A stretch of 51,925 nt of DNA from Candidatus Geocrenenecus arthurdayi (lineage in GTDB: Archaea > Thermoproteota > Nitrososphaeria_A > Caldarchaeales > Wolframiiraptoraceae), in contig JAKCEX010000006.1 of the NCBI GenBank assembly GCA_023539395.1, positions 1 through 51,925 of the forward strand. Direction: 5' to 3'. The number at the start of each line of letters is the position of its first letter. Within the stretch, counting starts at the first letter, position 1. Below the pieces are notes generated by a model. The model worked only from the letters and a program-made list of their open reading frames with translations, had not been told where the DNA came from and did not search any database. Made by a program: the position numbers and the translations under genes. Below, one piece after another: positions 1 to 9,039 of the stretch.

Positions 1-55
1 GGAGATCGCCCGCCTTGCACGCGGGAGGTCGCGGGTTCAAATCCCGCCCGGTCCA
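1..55 (+). tRNA. tRNA-Ala(UGC), 5' part outside the window
   Basis: The window opens inside a tRNA gene. The anticodon stem (9-13 with 21-25) closes the loop CTTGCAC, which gives anticodon TGC at 16-18. The T stem-loop is at 31-47, the acceptor 3' strand CCGGTCC at 48-54 and discriminator A at 55. The T arm, acceptor strand and about ten bases of 3' flank match the tRNA-Ala(GGC) gene at 4142. No CCA is encoded. Whether the missing 5' part carries an intron cannot be seen. Confidence 0.9.
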
Positions 56-356
56 CTATATTAATTTTAATTTAAAGTTAAGTTAGACTGGTTAGTCAAA
101 CACTTAAGAAGTTCTTTAAAATCTAACAATTCAGAAAGAGATTCAGTCTTTGTACTCTATGGCTTAAACTTAGCATTCATGTATCCTGGTAAGATAATTG
201 TTTTAAAGATTGCGGGGTATTTTGCAGTCGGTAACTAGTAGTTATGTTTTGGAAAGTCTAGTTAGAAAGGTTTATGTTAGCAATATTAGATTAATTCTAC
301 AGAAACATATGACCTTCTTATGATTACATCATCATTTAGACTGTAAGGTGGAAAAG
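56..356. other. Intergenic stretch without a recognised gene
   Basis: About 300 AT-rich bases between tRNA-Ala and the 3' end of pus10. I see no convincing ORF, hairpin series or box C/D pair. It is probably the downstream region of two converging transcripts. Confidence 0.5.
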
Positions 357-1742
357 CTATCTTGCTACTGTATCATTTTCTCTTTTACTTGTCTCCATAT
401 GGTTTTCTATCTTCTCAACTTCTAGAACGGCTAACCGGATCTTTATAGGCTTATTACCCAGCATCTCCATTATGCTCGGTTTTGTTCGTCCATTATCTCC
501 ATCTATCAATTCTTTTACATATAATCCTCCTTGAGCTTTTATCCTAAACTTAGCAATCTTCGAATCTATCTTCTCAGCCTCAATATAGTATAACTTCTTT
601 TTCCTAAGTTTGTCCGCTCTCCTCTTTAAGACTCGGGTGGGTGTCCACTGGTCAACAGTGATATTGCTCATCTCGTGAGCAATCTTTTTTAAAGCTTCTC
701 CATCTACCTCATTCTCAAATTCTACTATAGCTTCATAAGTCTTTGAAACTAGAGGTGAAGAACTCTTCAACAATCTTAGTTCCCTCCTACTTGAATATCT
801 TAGATCTAGGACTTCGACTTTTCCCACAGCTTCTCGGTTTATTTTCTCTTCAAGAATTTTCAAATCTATAAATCTCTTACGTGGATGCTTCAATTCTAGA
901 ACGAATGGTCTTCCTGATCCTAAGACTACTGCATCTACATCTTCTCTACCTGCTCCATGAAATTTAAAATCTATTGCTTCGAAGAGCTCTACAGCTGGAC
1001 CACCAATTAATTCACTTATAGATTCAGGGTATTCTCTTCCAGTGAAATTGCACTTACTACATCCCCTACCCCAGCATTCTCTACAATACCAAGGAGTTTG
1101 AGGTATGTCTTTCTGAAGCTTCCTGTACCGTCCATATATAAATAAAGGGTTAACCTGTACTTCGTATGTATTTGAGAATATGTCAATGATTACTACTATC
1201 TCTGGAGTCCTATACTCAATCTCTCTATTTATCTCTTTTTGAATTAATCCACCAATCTCCCTAGTTATATCTTCTTTAATGTCTTCACCAGTAGTAACCA
1301 TGTATTCTGAGCGAATTATATCCTCCCTCTCTCTAATCTCTGGGGGAACCCTTGCTCCGAGTAGAAAATTTCTAAACTCATATTCTTTTAATTCATCAAT
1401 TATCTTTGAAGCAACTTCTTTAAACCTCATCTTATCTAAGTATCCCTCACAGATAAAGCATGGCTTCGTGGACGGCTTATCGTAACCTAGTTGTTCAAGA
1501 AGCTTTATCGATGGATGATGATTGCACATGGATAGTATTCTTATCCTCTCTAATCCTTCTTCAGTGTTTTCTTTTATTAATTTATGAGCATCCATAAATA
1601 TAATAGTCTTCAATGCTATACCTCTTTCCTTATTACTTATACCATATCCTAATGATGCGAATTGCCTACCTAAGCAGTAATCGCAGAGAGGGTATCTTGA
1701 GAGTATCCTAAAGGCTAGGTCAATGATCTCCAAGGATCTCAA
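357..1742 (-). CDS. pus10: tRNA pseudouridine synthase Pus10
   Basis: Pus10 makes pseudouridine at positions 54/55 of the tRNA T loop in archaea. The 461-residue protein has the family layout: an N-terminal zinc-binding part with CxxC pairs at residues 20-23 and 95-98, a THUMP-like middle, a second cysteine cluster at 220-231, and the catalytic domain with the motif GREDVD at 265-270 followed by LGSGRPFVLE. The conserved Asp of this motif is the expected nucleophile. The start is TTG at 1742; an in-frame stop lies seven codons upstream and a GAGAGG Shine-Dalgarno-like sequence sits about nine bases before the TTG. It follows srp54 by 25 bases on the same strand, so the two are probably co-transcribed. 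Confidence 0.93.
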   Translation of the reverse strand: MRSLEIIDLAFRILSRYPLCDYCLGRQFASLGYGISNKERGIALKTIIFMDAHKLIKENTEEGLERIRILSMCNHHPSIKLLEQLGYDKPSTKPCFICEGYLDKMRFKEVASKIIDELKEYEFRNFLLGARVPPEIREREDIIRSEYMVTTGEDIKEDITREIGGLIQKEINREIEYRTPEIVVIIDIFSNTYEVQVNPLFIYGRYRKLQKDIPQTPWYCRECWGRGCSKCNFTGREYPESISELIGGPAVELFEAIDFKFHGAGREDVDAVVLGSGRPFVLELKHPRKRFIDLKILEEKINREAVGKVEVLDLRYSSRRELRLLKSSSPLVSKTYEAIVEFENEVDGEALKKIAHEMSNITVDQWTPTRVLKRRADKLRKKKLYYIEAEKIDSKIAKFRIKAQGGLYVKELIDGDNGRTKPSIMEMLGNKPIKIRLAVLEVEKIENHMETSKRENDTVAR

Positions 1743-1767
1743 GAGTTCAAACCTCTCATATTACCGG

Positions 1768-3105
1768 TTACTGTACTGTTTTAAGAAACTTCTTCGGAAG
1801 CCTCTTAGCTGTCTTCATAAACTTCTTCGCTAACCTATACTGTTTAATTAGATTCTTAACATCCTTCTCTAAGACTCCCGCTCCTCTTGCAATCCTCTTA
1901 ATCCTAGATGAGTTGATTACGTGGGGGTTAACCCTCTCCTCAGGCGTCATAGAATGTATTATCGCATCCCATTTCTCAATTTGTTTCTCTGCATCTCTAA
2001 GAGTTTCATCTGGTATATTCTGGATTCCTGGAAGAGGCAGCTTAGAGATAAGTTTAGAGAGTGGACCAGCCCTCCTTAAGTCTTTTAATTGTTTAACGAA
2101 TTGCTCAAGTGTAAATTCTCCACGTATAAACGCTTCTGCTCTCTTCTCATCCATCATCAGTTCAGCTAATCTGAATTTTTCTAGGAGCCCCTCAATATCC
2201 CCTAATCCCAGTAGTCTACTAACATACCCAGCTGGATTAAATAATTCAATCTCATCAATTTTCTCTCCTGTACCAATAAATTTTATCTTAGCACCTGTAG
2301 CAGCAATCGCTGATAGAGCTCCCCCACCTTTTGCACTAGTATCCATCTTTGTTAAGAATATTGATCCGACTGGTGCTGCTTCATGAAATGCTCTTGCATG
2401 TACTCCTGCTTGTTGACCCATACCTGCATCTATAACTAACATAACTTCGTCTGGCTTAACCTCTCTCTGAAGGTTTCTCACTTCCTCCATTAGAGTTTCT
2501 TGACTCTTATGTCTACCAGCAGTATCTATTAATATCACTCTTACTCCATCTGATGTTAGCTTCTCGATACCTGCTTTAACAATCTTAACTGGATCTTTCT
2601 CACCATCATGCCTGTATACTGGTATCTTTGTATCTCTCAGTAGTTGTTCAAGCTGGTCGCATCCTCCAGGTCTGTAAGTATCTGCACATATAACTCCAAC
2701 GCTGTAATCATTCTTTCTGAGATAGTATGCTAGCTTAGCTATACTAGTTGTTTTTCCGAAGCCTTGTATTCCAACCATCATTATTATGTATCGGCGGTCT
2801 CTAGGGATCTTTAGTTTAGCAGGTTCCTCACCTAAAAGTTTAACCAATTCTTCATAAACTATCTTGATTACCTGATCTTTACGGGAGATCCCGGGAGGAA
2901 GCTTCTCTTCCAATGCTCTCTTTCTAACATTCTCGGAGATTTTCTGTACAAGCTCTACACTAACATCACCTATTAGTAGTGAACGTTGAATCCCTCTAAC
3001 AAGCTCATTGATAGTGTTTTCATCAACACTAGTAGATGAAATAAACTTGCTGATTGCTTTCTTTAACAACTCACCTAGCGATGTCATCCCTATCAAACTA
3101 TACAT
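1768..3105 (-). CDS. srp54: Signal recognition particle GTPase SRP54
   Basis: SRP54 binds signal sequences and SRP RNA and delivers ribosomes to the membrane receptor FtsY. The 445-residue protein shows the N-terminal helical bundle (about 1-100), then the G domain with GIQGFGKTT at 112-120, DTAGR at 194-198 and TKMD at 252-255, then a methionine-containing M domain from about residue 320. The ATG at 3105 has TAGGT just upstream and lies about 11 bases after the predicted transcription start. A second ATG seven codons in (3087) gives an N terminus (MTSLGELLKKA) closer to the family norm, so either start is possible. It is the first gene of a probable srp54-pus10 operon and is divergent from the epimerase gene. 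Confidence 0.95.
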   Translation of the reverse strand: MYSLIGMTSLGELLKKAISKFISSTSVDENTINELVRGIQRSLLIGDVSVELVQKISENVRKRALEEKLPPGISRKDQVIKIVYEELVKLLGEEPAKLKIPRDRRYIIMMVGIQGFGKTTSIAKLAYYLRKNDYSVGVICADTYRPGGCDQLEQLLRDTKIPVYRHDGEKDPVKIVKAGIEKLTSDGVRVILIDTAGRHKSQETLMEEVRNLQREVKPDEVMLVIDAGMGQQAGVHARAFHEAAPVGSIFLTKMDTSAKGGGALSAIAATGAKIKFIGTGEKIDEIELFNPAGYVSRLLGLGDIEGLLEKFRLAELMMDEKRAEAFIRGEFTLEQFVKQLKDLRRAGPLSKLISKLPLPGIQNIPDETLRDAEKQIEKWDAIIHSMTPEERVNPHVINSSRIKRIARGAGVLEKDVKNLIKQYRLAKKFMKTAKRLPKKFLKTVQ

Positions 3106-3132
3106 ACCTAGTATTAAGAGTTGACTAGATAG

Positions 3133-3148
3133 AAGATTTAAAAATCTT
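3133..3148. promoter_or_regulatory. Shared divergent TATA element
   Basis: A near-palindrome (AAGATTT, two bases, AAATCTT) contains an A/T core usable as a TATA box in both directions. On the minus strand it would start transcription near 3116, 11 bases before the srp54 ATG. On the plus strand it would start near 3166, before the epimerase ATG at 3199. No second TATA box is visible in the 93 bases between the genes. Confidence 0.5.
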
Positions 3149-3198
3149 AGAGAGGTATAGTTTAATTGTACCTATCTAGAGTTTATGCAGTAGCTTCT

Positions 3199-4107
3199 AT
3201 GAAAGTTCTAGTTACTGGTTCGGAGGGGTTTGTTGGTAGGAACCTAGTAAAGTACCTGAAGGATAGAGGATTTGATGTTATCGGTCTAGATATATCTGGT
3301 GGAGAGCTAAGGTTGGATGTTACAGATTTTGATGCTCTATTAAGAAGTTTATCTAACATAGATTTTGATGCTGTAGTTCATCTATCTGCAATCGCTAATA
3401 TTCCTGAAAGTATTAGAGATCCATATAGGTGTTTTAAGGTTAATGTCTACGGAACATTAAACATTCTTGAGATAGCTTCAAGGAAAAATGTTAAGAGATT
3501 CATATATGCTTCTTCTGCAAATGTTTATGGGTTACCATTAAAACTACCAGTAGATGAAGATACACCACTAAATCCTAGAACACCTTATGATTATTCTAAA
3601 GTAGCTGCTGAGACAATAGTTCAAAGCTACTGGAAGACTAAGAAACTACCTACAGTAATCTTTAGAAGCTGGAAGCTCTTCGGTGAATATGATGTTCCAA
3701 CAACAGCTATCCCCTCCTTTATAAGAGCATGTTTAAAGAATGAAACCATAAAACTCTATAATAGTGGAAGAGATACAACCGACCCAACATATATTGAGAA
3801 TTACTGTATTGCCATAGAACTAGCTCTAACTAGAGAAGAAGCAATAGGAGAAGTATTCAACATCGGGACCGGAAACGAAATCACTATACGGCAGCTGGCA
3901 GAATTAATAAGGAAGCTAACAAACTCAGATAGCGAGATAGCACTCCTACCCCCTAGGACAGAAGAAGAAAAGGAGCCTATGCGGAGCTATCCATCAATAG
4001 AAAAAATAAAGAAGCTACTAGGATATACTCCAAAAACATCACTAGAGGAAGGATTAAAAAGAACAATACAATACTACAAACAATTACTAGAAGCAGAGAC
4101 AATCTAA
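3199..4107 (+). CDS. NAD-dependent sugar-nucleotide epimerase/dehydratase (SDR family)
   Basis: An extended short-chain dehydrogenase of about 302 residues, the family of UDP-glucose 4-epimerase and dTDP-glucose dehydratase, likely acting on nucleotide sugars for glycan synthesis. The N terminus has the NAD-binding glycine motif GSEGFVG, an acidic residue after beta-2, the catalytic Ser region (YASSANVYG) and the YxxxK pair (YDYSK). The frame is open from a TTG at 3166, but the ATG at 3199 starts MKVLVTG exactly where the Rossmann fold begins, so I prefer it. Substrate cannot be read from the sequence. It is divergent from srp54 and followed directly by tRNA-Ala. Confidence 0.88.
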   Translation: MKVLVTGSEGFVGRNLVKYLKDRGFDVIGLDISGGELRLDVTDFDALLRSLSNIDFDAVVHLSAIANIPESIRDPYRCFKVNVYGTLNILEIASRKNVKRFIYASSANVYGLPLKLPVDEDTPLNPRTPYDYSKVAAETIVQSYWKTKKLPTVIFRSWKLFGEYDVPTTAIPSFIRACLKNETIKLYNSGRDTTDPTYIENYCIAIELALTREEAIGEVFNIGTGNEITIRQLAELIRKLTNSDSEIALLPPRTEEEKEPMRSYPSIEKIKKLLGYTPKTSLEEGLKRTIQYYKQLLEAETI

Positions 4108-4141
4108 TAGCTAAATACAGCTCCTGAGAACTCTATGTAGT

Positions 4142-4231
4142 GGGCCGGTAGCTCAGCTGGGAGAGCCTTCAAGCCCTAGGAGCGCTCCCTTGGCGTGGGA
4201 GAGGTCGCGGGTTCAAATCCCGCCCGGTCCA
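4142..4231 (+). tRNA. tRNA-Ala(GGC) with a 17-nt intron in the D arm
   Basis: Acceptor GGGCCGG (4142-4148) pairs with CCGGTCC (4224-4230), discriminator A at 4231. The D stem is at 4151-4154. The anticodon stem CTCCC/GGGAG (4185-4189, 4197-4201) closes loop TTGGCGT, so the anticodon is GGC. Seventeen extra bases separate the D arm from the anticodon stem. The best bulge-helix-bulge places the intron at 4164-4180. The helix TGGG:CCTA (one G-T pair) is flanked by three-base bulges AGA and GGA, with two-base-pair helices GC:GC on both sides. Removal restores a normal D arm. Confidence 0.93.
4164..4180 (+). other. Non-canonical tRNA intron (tRNA-Ala)
   Basis: Seventeen bases inserted within the 3' side of the D stem (around tRNA position 24). 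Boundaries are ambiguous over a few bases because of flanking repeats. The chosen cut sites are those that give a full bulge-helix-bulge. Confidence 0.75.
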
Positions 4232-4289
4232 CTATATTAAATCTACGAGTTCTGTTGACCATATTTAGTTTATTGGAGGTTGTAGTAGT

Positions 4290-5498
4290 TTATGAGAAAG
4301 GATGTAGTGACTCTCGATATATCTTGGATACGTCTTCTTCACTTACATCTATAGGTGCGGACTTTAATCCATCGGGTAATCCAGGTGTTTCTTTTACAAG
4401 CTTGACTAAACCGGGTATCTCTGCCTCCGTGAATCCATAGTCTGAAAGCTTCTTCTTTAAACCCACACCGTAGAGCCATTCTTCCACTCTTAATGCAGCA
4501 ATCTCTGCTTCTCCGGGCTTCCCATCTAGATCAGGTACTATAGGTTTCAAGATTTCTGTCAATATGTCTGGGACAGCGGGATAGATTGTTTTTAGTATCG
4601 CTGGGAGAAGTATCCCAAGTCCTATTCCATGTGGTATCTCAGTCTTCACTGCACTTAGTGGGTGTTCTAAGCTATGAGTTATATGGGTTCCAACGTGGTC
4701 AATAGCTATTCCAGCTATCATCGAAGCATAGAGAAGATAGTATCTTGCGATGATATTTTCAGGGTCAACTATTGCTGTAGGTAGGTATCTTGCAATTAGA
4801 CTTACTGCTTGTTTTGCTAATTCTATTGAGAATGGTGTCGTGTCTTTATTAGTAGCAGATTCTATAACATGGTTTAATGCATCTACAGCTGTCGCAATCG
4901 TCTGCCATCTATCTAGTTTAATCATTAATTGTGGATCATCAATCGTATATTCTGGATATGTTAAAGACATGCCTATCTTATAATTTTTCTCAGGGATCGT
5001 CTCAACACCGTATCTATTGATTTCTGTTCCCGTCCCATGTGTCGTATTTATGGATATTACCGGTAAAGACGACTGAGGTGGCTTTCTCTTCATAAAAAGT
5101 TCTCTAGCACTCCAGTCTAGTGGTAATAATGCTGCTACAGCTTTAGCTGTATCTATTGGGCTTCCACCACCGATACCTAGAACGGCTTGAGCCTTAAACT
5201 CTTTGCCAATCCTTACTGCATCATCAACCATGTCTACGGTTGGATTAGGAGATACTTCATCATATAAGACGTACTGTGTGTTGTGTTCTTCTAAAGCTAG
5301 CTTAACATAATCCCATGCACCGCAAATCTTGTAAGATGTCCTTCCTGTAACTATTAGTATCCTTGTTATCCCTCTATCTTTTAAATTTCTAAGTATCTCT
5401 CTTATCTTGTTTATCGCTCCTACACCGAAATAGAGATTTACTCCACCATATTTTAGTTTGAAGACTTTGTTAATGTTTATCTTACTTTCCCAAATCAT
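4290..5498 (-). CDS. Iron-containing (group III) alcohol dehydrogenase
   Basis: A 402-residue NAD(P)-dependent dehydrogenase of the Fe-ADH family, which interconverts alcohols and aldehydes with an active-site Fe2+. The Rossmann-like N-terminal half has the nucleotide motif GIGGGSPIDTAKA. The C-terminal helical half has the metal-ligand pattern Asp and His in TAVDALNHVIES and two further His in IDHVGTHITHSLEHPLSA. The conserved GTGTEI segment is present. The start is ATG at 5498, about two bases after the start expected from a TATA box at 5521-5529, so the mRNA is probably leaderless. The natural substrate is unknown. Confidence 0.9.
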   Translation of the reverse strand: MIWESKININKVFKLKYGGVNLYFGVGAINKIREILRNLKDRGITRILIVTGRTSYKICGAWDYVKLALEEHNTQYVLYDEVSPNPTVDMVDDAVRIGKEFKAQAVLGIGGGSPIDTAKAVAALLPLDWSARELFMKRKPPQSSLPVISINTTHGTGTEINRYGVETIPEKNYKIGMSLTYPEYTIDDPQLMIKLDRWQTIATAVDALNHVIESATNKDTTPFSIELAKQAVSLIARYLPTAIVDPENIIARYYLLYASMIAGIAIDHVGTHITHSLEHPLSAVKTEIPHGIGLGILLPAILKTIYPAVPDILTEILKPIVPDLDGKPGEAEIAALRVEEWLYGVGLKKKLSDYGFTEAEIPGLVKLVKETPGLPDGLKSAPIDVSEEDVSKIYRESLHPFS

Positions 5499-5520
5499 AT
5501 AAGCAACTGTTTTAATCTTC

Positions 5521-5529
5521 TATATAACT
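5521..5529 (-). promoter_or_regulatory. TATA box of the Fe-ADH gene
   Basis: On the minus strand this reads as an AGTTATATAG element centred about 27 bases upstream of the ATG at 5498, the spacing expected for a leaderless archaeal transcript. Confidence 0.5.
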
Positions 5530-5603
5530 TATGATATTCTACCAATTTCGGTTCTCATTTGTTTAAAGATTTTAGGTGGATTCTCGATTTAACAATGTTG
5601 ATT

Positions 5604-7076
5604 TTAACTTAGTTTTACTTCTTCTCCTTCTTGTATGACTTCGACTTTAATGTCTTCTTTTTCTAAAAGTCTCTTGAATTCTCTAGGATTCTCAGTGTGG
5701 ATTGGGATTACCTTCTTCGGTTTTATTTCTCTGATTATCTTGAGTAGGTCTTCTCTATTAGCATGACCTGAAGCATGTATCCATCTACTATCTAGTCTGA
5801 GAAGATTTATCCAATTCTCTATTTTCTCCCATTCTATCTCTTGCTCTTCATCATGAGGCTCACTAGTTGATTCAATAAATAGTGACCCAGGAATAGGCTG
5901 TATTTCTGCAAGCTCAAAAACATATTGATGACTATTAAAAATAAGAAAATACTTATCTTGATCCTTAGATATTTCTTCAGGCTTAATAAGCATATCTGTA
6001 TTCAATAATGATTCATAGATTTTCTTTAACCAGCCTCTAAAATATGTAGAACCAAGGAAATATCCTTCATCAATTATAGACCTTTTCTCAAAATACACCT
6101 TAACATTCTCTAGTTTTGGAAGCTTGACTTTACTCTCTACTTCATACAATGTTTTGATTAAATGGTAGATTCTAGAAGAAAGGACTGGTATTCTGCCACA
6201 TTCTTCAGCAGCTTCTATCATTGTTCTAACTCTATCTATGTCAAGAGATGAGACCAAAGTGGAAACCAGCTTTCCGCTCTTCTTTAATGTTTCCATTATA
6301 ACTTCATTCTTAACGTCATCTTCAGATCTAGTTGTTGAGTCATTTATTCTAGTCCCCTCAATTAATAGAAAGTCCACACCCCTAGTCTTTTCAATGAAGT
6401 CTTCAGTATACTTGCTGACAACACCATGAAATCTAATATCACTTGTATAAGCTATAGATGATTTACCTGTTTCTATTCTAAAGCCGAAAGTTGCTGGAAT
6501 TGAATGGTCAACTGGTATGGGTAAGACTTGAAAAGGTACTTTACCAATTTCCCTACCTTCCTCAAAGATAATTAACGGACGTTCAACCTCATCTAATCCT
6601 TCCTCTATCTTAACCTTCTTTTTTAATTCCTCTCTCCTTCTATCCTTATAGATAAATATCTCTCTATCAATGCCTGTTCTCCCAGAAGTTTCTATTGAGT
6701 GTTCTATCAATGCTTTCATGCTCTTGCTTACAGCTATAGGTGTTTCCGCCTTTAAGAATGCAAGTGAACCGTAATGGTCTAGGTGACCATGTGAAATTAT
6801 ACAGCAGTCTATTGAAAAGTTTCTCGCGCCGTTAAGAATTTTCTCATCTAATGCTAAGTCCTCCCTATATACTCCACTAATCATTGGAAGAATACCTACA
6901 AATAGATAGTTCCTCAAGACTCTATTTATTCTCTCAAATCCATAACCGACTGCATACTCTCTCTTCTTCTTAAGATTGAGACCGAAATCTAAGAATACAG
7001 CTCCTTCTCCCCCATATAGAAGTATCTTATTTCCTCCTATTTCTCCTGCTCCACCTAGTAAACAAATACTAACCAA
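5604..7076 (-). CDS. RNase J-like metallo-beta-lactamase/beta-CASP ribonuclease
   Basis: A 490-residue protein of the RNase J family, expected to degrade or trim RNA with two zinc ions. The N terminus has GGAGEIGGN, then the zinc motif SHGHLDHYG. The beta-CASP motifs are visible: an acidic residue in LIEGTR (motif A), His in ASGHA (motif B) and His in IPIHT (motif C). Its length suits archaeal RNase J, but it is divergent in the middle. The start is TTG at 7076, preceded by GAGGA. A TATA box at 7102-7110 predicts transcription from about 7081, so the leader is only a few bases. It is divergent from the CBS-domain gene. Confidence 0.85.
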   Translation of the reverse strand: MVSICLLGGAGEIGGNKILLYGGEGAVFLDFGLNLKKKREYAVGYGFERINRVLRNYLFVGILPMISGVYREDLALDEKILNGARNFSIDCCIISHGHLDHYGSLAFLKAETPIAVSKSMKALIEHSIETSGRTGIDREIFIYKDRRREELKKKVKIEEGLDEVERPLIIFEEGREIGKVPFQVLPIPVDHSIPATFGFRIETGKSSIAYTSDIRFHGVVSKYTEDFIEKTRGVDFLLIEGTRINDSTTRSEDDVKNEVIMETLKKSGKLVSTLVSSLDIDRVRTMIEAAEECGRIPVLSSRIYHLIKTLYEVESKVKLPKLENVKVYFEKRSIIDEGYFLGSTYFRGWLKKIYESLLNTDMLIKPEEISKDQDKYFLIFNSHQYVFELAEIQPIPGSLFIESTSEPHDEEQEIEWEKIENWINLLRLDSRWIHASGHANREDLLKIIREIKPKKVIPIHTENPREFKRLLEKEDIKVEVIQEGEEVKLS

Positions 7077-7101
7077 TCCTCTAGAAATGAGGAATAAAGC
7101 C

Positions 7102-7110
7102 TATTTAAAT
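7102..7110 (-). promoter_or_regulatory. TATA box of the RNase J-like gene
   Basis: The minus strand carries ATTTAAATA here, about 30 bases upstream of the TTG start at 7076. Confidence 0.45.
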
Positions 7111-7161
7111 TATTGATTAAAGACTGGTTAGGGGAAGCTCTCCTAAGCATTGAGCACATAT

Positions 7162-7170
7162 TTTTTAAAG
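7162..7170 (+). promoter_or_regulatory. TATA box of the CBS-domain gene
   Basis: TTTTTAAAG, expected to start transcription near 7191. That excludes the TTG at 7150 as start codon and leaves the ATG codons at 7192 and 7210. Confidence 0.45.
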
Positions 7171-7209
7171 ATATATTGTTCTATCTGTAACATGATAATT
7201 GGGTTGTTT

Positions 7210-8382
7210 ATGTCTTCTAGTATTCCTCGTATTGAAGAATATATGAGGAGAGAAGTGTATTTTGTTAATTCTGAAGATCCACTTAGTAGGGTTGTTGGGA
7301 TATTCAGAGAGACTGGTCTTCCAATAGTTGTAGTTCTAGGTAACTCTAAAAATTATCTTGGGGTTATTACTGATAGGATCGTATTAAGGTCTATGTTAAA
7401 TGTTGATACTGTAAAAGCAAAGAATGCTTTAGTAAAAGTTCCGATACTCAATGCTTCTGACTCTGTTGCGAAAGCTGCACGTTTAATGCTTGAAAACACT
7501 GTTAAAGGATTACCAGTCTCAAATCAGAACAAAAAAATAATAGGAATAATCACTGTAGATGATATAGGTAGAGTGGCGGAAAAGCTCTATCCTAGATTAA
7601 AGATTAAGGAAGTTATGACAAAAGATCCTATTACTATAACTTCAGATTCCACGATAGGTAAGGCATTAGTATTAATGCGTGAAAATGGGATATCGAGGCT
7701 ACCTGTAACCAAGAATGATAAACTAGTAGGTCTAGTTACTATACGTGACATAATCGATAAGGTCCTACAACCTAGGAGTAGAGCAACACGTGGAGAAGTA
7801 GTTGGAGAAAAAATTAGAAGTTTAGGATATAAGGTCTCAGATATAATGACTAAGTCTGTAATTCAATCTTCTCCTGAAGAAAACCTTTCAACTGCTGTAA
7901 AGAAGATGATTGAGAATAATGTTTCATGCCTCGTTATAGTATCTCATAATAGAGTATCTGGAATAATTACTTGGACGGATATTCTTGGGATTATTGCTTC
8001 TCTGGAAGAAAAAGAGAAACCACCAATCTATATACAGGTTAGCTTCAAGGTGAAAGACATATCTCCAATAGAGAAAACAGAAATAATCAAGACCGCTGAA
8101 AAATATATTTCAAAACTGGGGGAAACCTTAGGTAACGGTTATCTTTTACTACACTTTAAAGAACATAAAGAGAAGCATGGAGAACAACATTTAATCCATT
8201 GCAGATCTATTCTAAGAACTGATAAAGTAGATCTTGTAGGGATTGGTGAAGCATGGACAGCTAGTCAAGCAGCTAGAGTAGCTTTAGATAAGATTGAGAG
8301 ACAGTTATTGATAATAAAAGAGCTGGCTGAAAAATATCCATATAGTGAAGAAGTAATGAAGAGGTGGGTTACTGAATTTTAA
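7210..8382 (+). CDS. Four-CBS protein with a C-terminal HPF/RaiA-like domain
   Basis: About 390 residues. Two Bateman modules (four CBS repeats) fill roughly residues 1-255, with repeated patterns such as VMTKDPITI and DIMTKSVI followed by a variant of GIITxxDI. CBS pairs usually sense adenine nucleotides. The last 120 residues are different: a beta strand and helix, then SILRTDKVDLVGIG and a helix ending DKIERQLLIIKE. This resembles the ribosome hibernation factor HPF/RaiA (S30AE) fold. I infer a protein that stalls ribosomes according to nucleotide level. The frame is open from a TTG at 7150, but promoter position and the first CBS repeat favour ATG 7210 (or 7192). It ends in a four-base overlap with the converging gene. 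Confidence 0.8.
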   Translation: MSSSIPRIEEYMRREVYFVNSEDPLSRVVGIFRETGLPIVVVLGNSKNYLGVITDRIVLRSMLNVDTVKAKNALVKVPILNASDSVAKAARLMLENTVKGLPVSNQNKKIIGIITVDDIGRVAEKLYPRLKIKEVMTKDPITITSDSTIGKALVLMRENGISRLPVTKNDKLVGLVTIRDIIDKVLQPRSRATRGEVVGEKIRSLGYKVSDIMTKSVIQSSPEENLSTAVKKMIENNVSCLVIVSHNRVSGIITWTDILGIIASLEEKEKPPIYIQVSFKVKDISPIEKTEIIKTAEKYISKLGETLGNGYLLLHFKEHKEKHGEQHLIHCRSILRTDKVDLVGIGEAWTASQAARVALDKIERQLLIIKELAEKYPYSEEVMKRWVTEF

Positions 8383-8942
8383 AAATCAGGTTCAACTATT
8401 ACTTTGTATAGGTTATTAGGTGATGACAGCAGCCTTCGTAAACTAATCTTTAACCTTCCTGTAGAGTAAAGCAATATCGAAAACAACATTATTGTTGAGA
8501 TAACGTGTAGGAGTAGCGACGCATATAGGTAGCCTAAGAATATTGTTAAAGGCCCCTCAACATACTCATTTATTATAGGCCATAATATTGGGTTGTAGGA
8601 GTGATGTAGATAATCTATTAATACATGGGTTAATGCTCCAATACTAGCAGCACCCCATGAGTAGACCAAGCTCATACTGAGATTACCGTTTACTCCGAGA
8701 ATCCCAATAACTCTCTGGGAGCTGTAAATTAACTTTGTAGTTAAGATTGCTATCAAGCTATCGATAGTTAGAGCACCGATTAATGAGTGGGCTAGCCCCC
8801 TAGGGATCGAATAACCCATTATAGTCAATAGAGGTATCTCAAAATCAGGTATCATTGAGCCAATAACTAACGTAAGCCTCGCCTTCTTCAACTTCCTTAA
8901 AATTGGCCAAACATAAACCACATGAAGTATGGTAATGGGCAT
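8379..8942 (-). CDS. DUF4184-like integral membrane protein
   Basis: About 187 residues, hydrophobic, with some five membrane segments. The start MPITILHVVYVWPI, then GSMIPDFEIP, then AHSLIGAL and later ALTHVLIDYLHH are the conserved His/Asp features of the DUF4184 group, related to YdjM-type membrane hydrolases. The His and Asp residues suggest a metal site in the membrane; the substrate is unknown. The frame is open up to 9008, but the ATG at 8942 gives the family N terminus and has GAGGT about nine bases upstream. Its stop codon overlaps the stop of the converging CBS gene. Confidence 0.7.
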   Translation of the reverse strand: MPITILHVVYVWPILRKLKKARLTLVIGSMIPDFEIPLLTIMGYSIPRGLAHSLIGALTIDSLIAILTTKLIYSSQRVIGILGVNGNLSMSLVYSWGAASIGALTHVLIDYLHHSYNPILWPIINEYVEGPLTIFLGYLYASLLLHVISTIMLFSILLYSTGRLKISLRRLLSSPNNLYKVIVEPDF

Positions 8943-9039
8943 TATAATCAACCTCGTCCAACAGAATCCTGCCTCACTTAGATCTAACTGCGAGATATAA
9001 ACTATCAAGGATACAAACTTAGTCTACCAATCTAGATGA

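Noticed and set aside
4195-4440. An 81-residue ORF on the plus strand
   Set aside because: It starts inside tRNA-Ala and runs antisense into the Fe-ADH gene; its beginning is a tRNA translation artefact.
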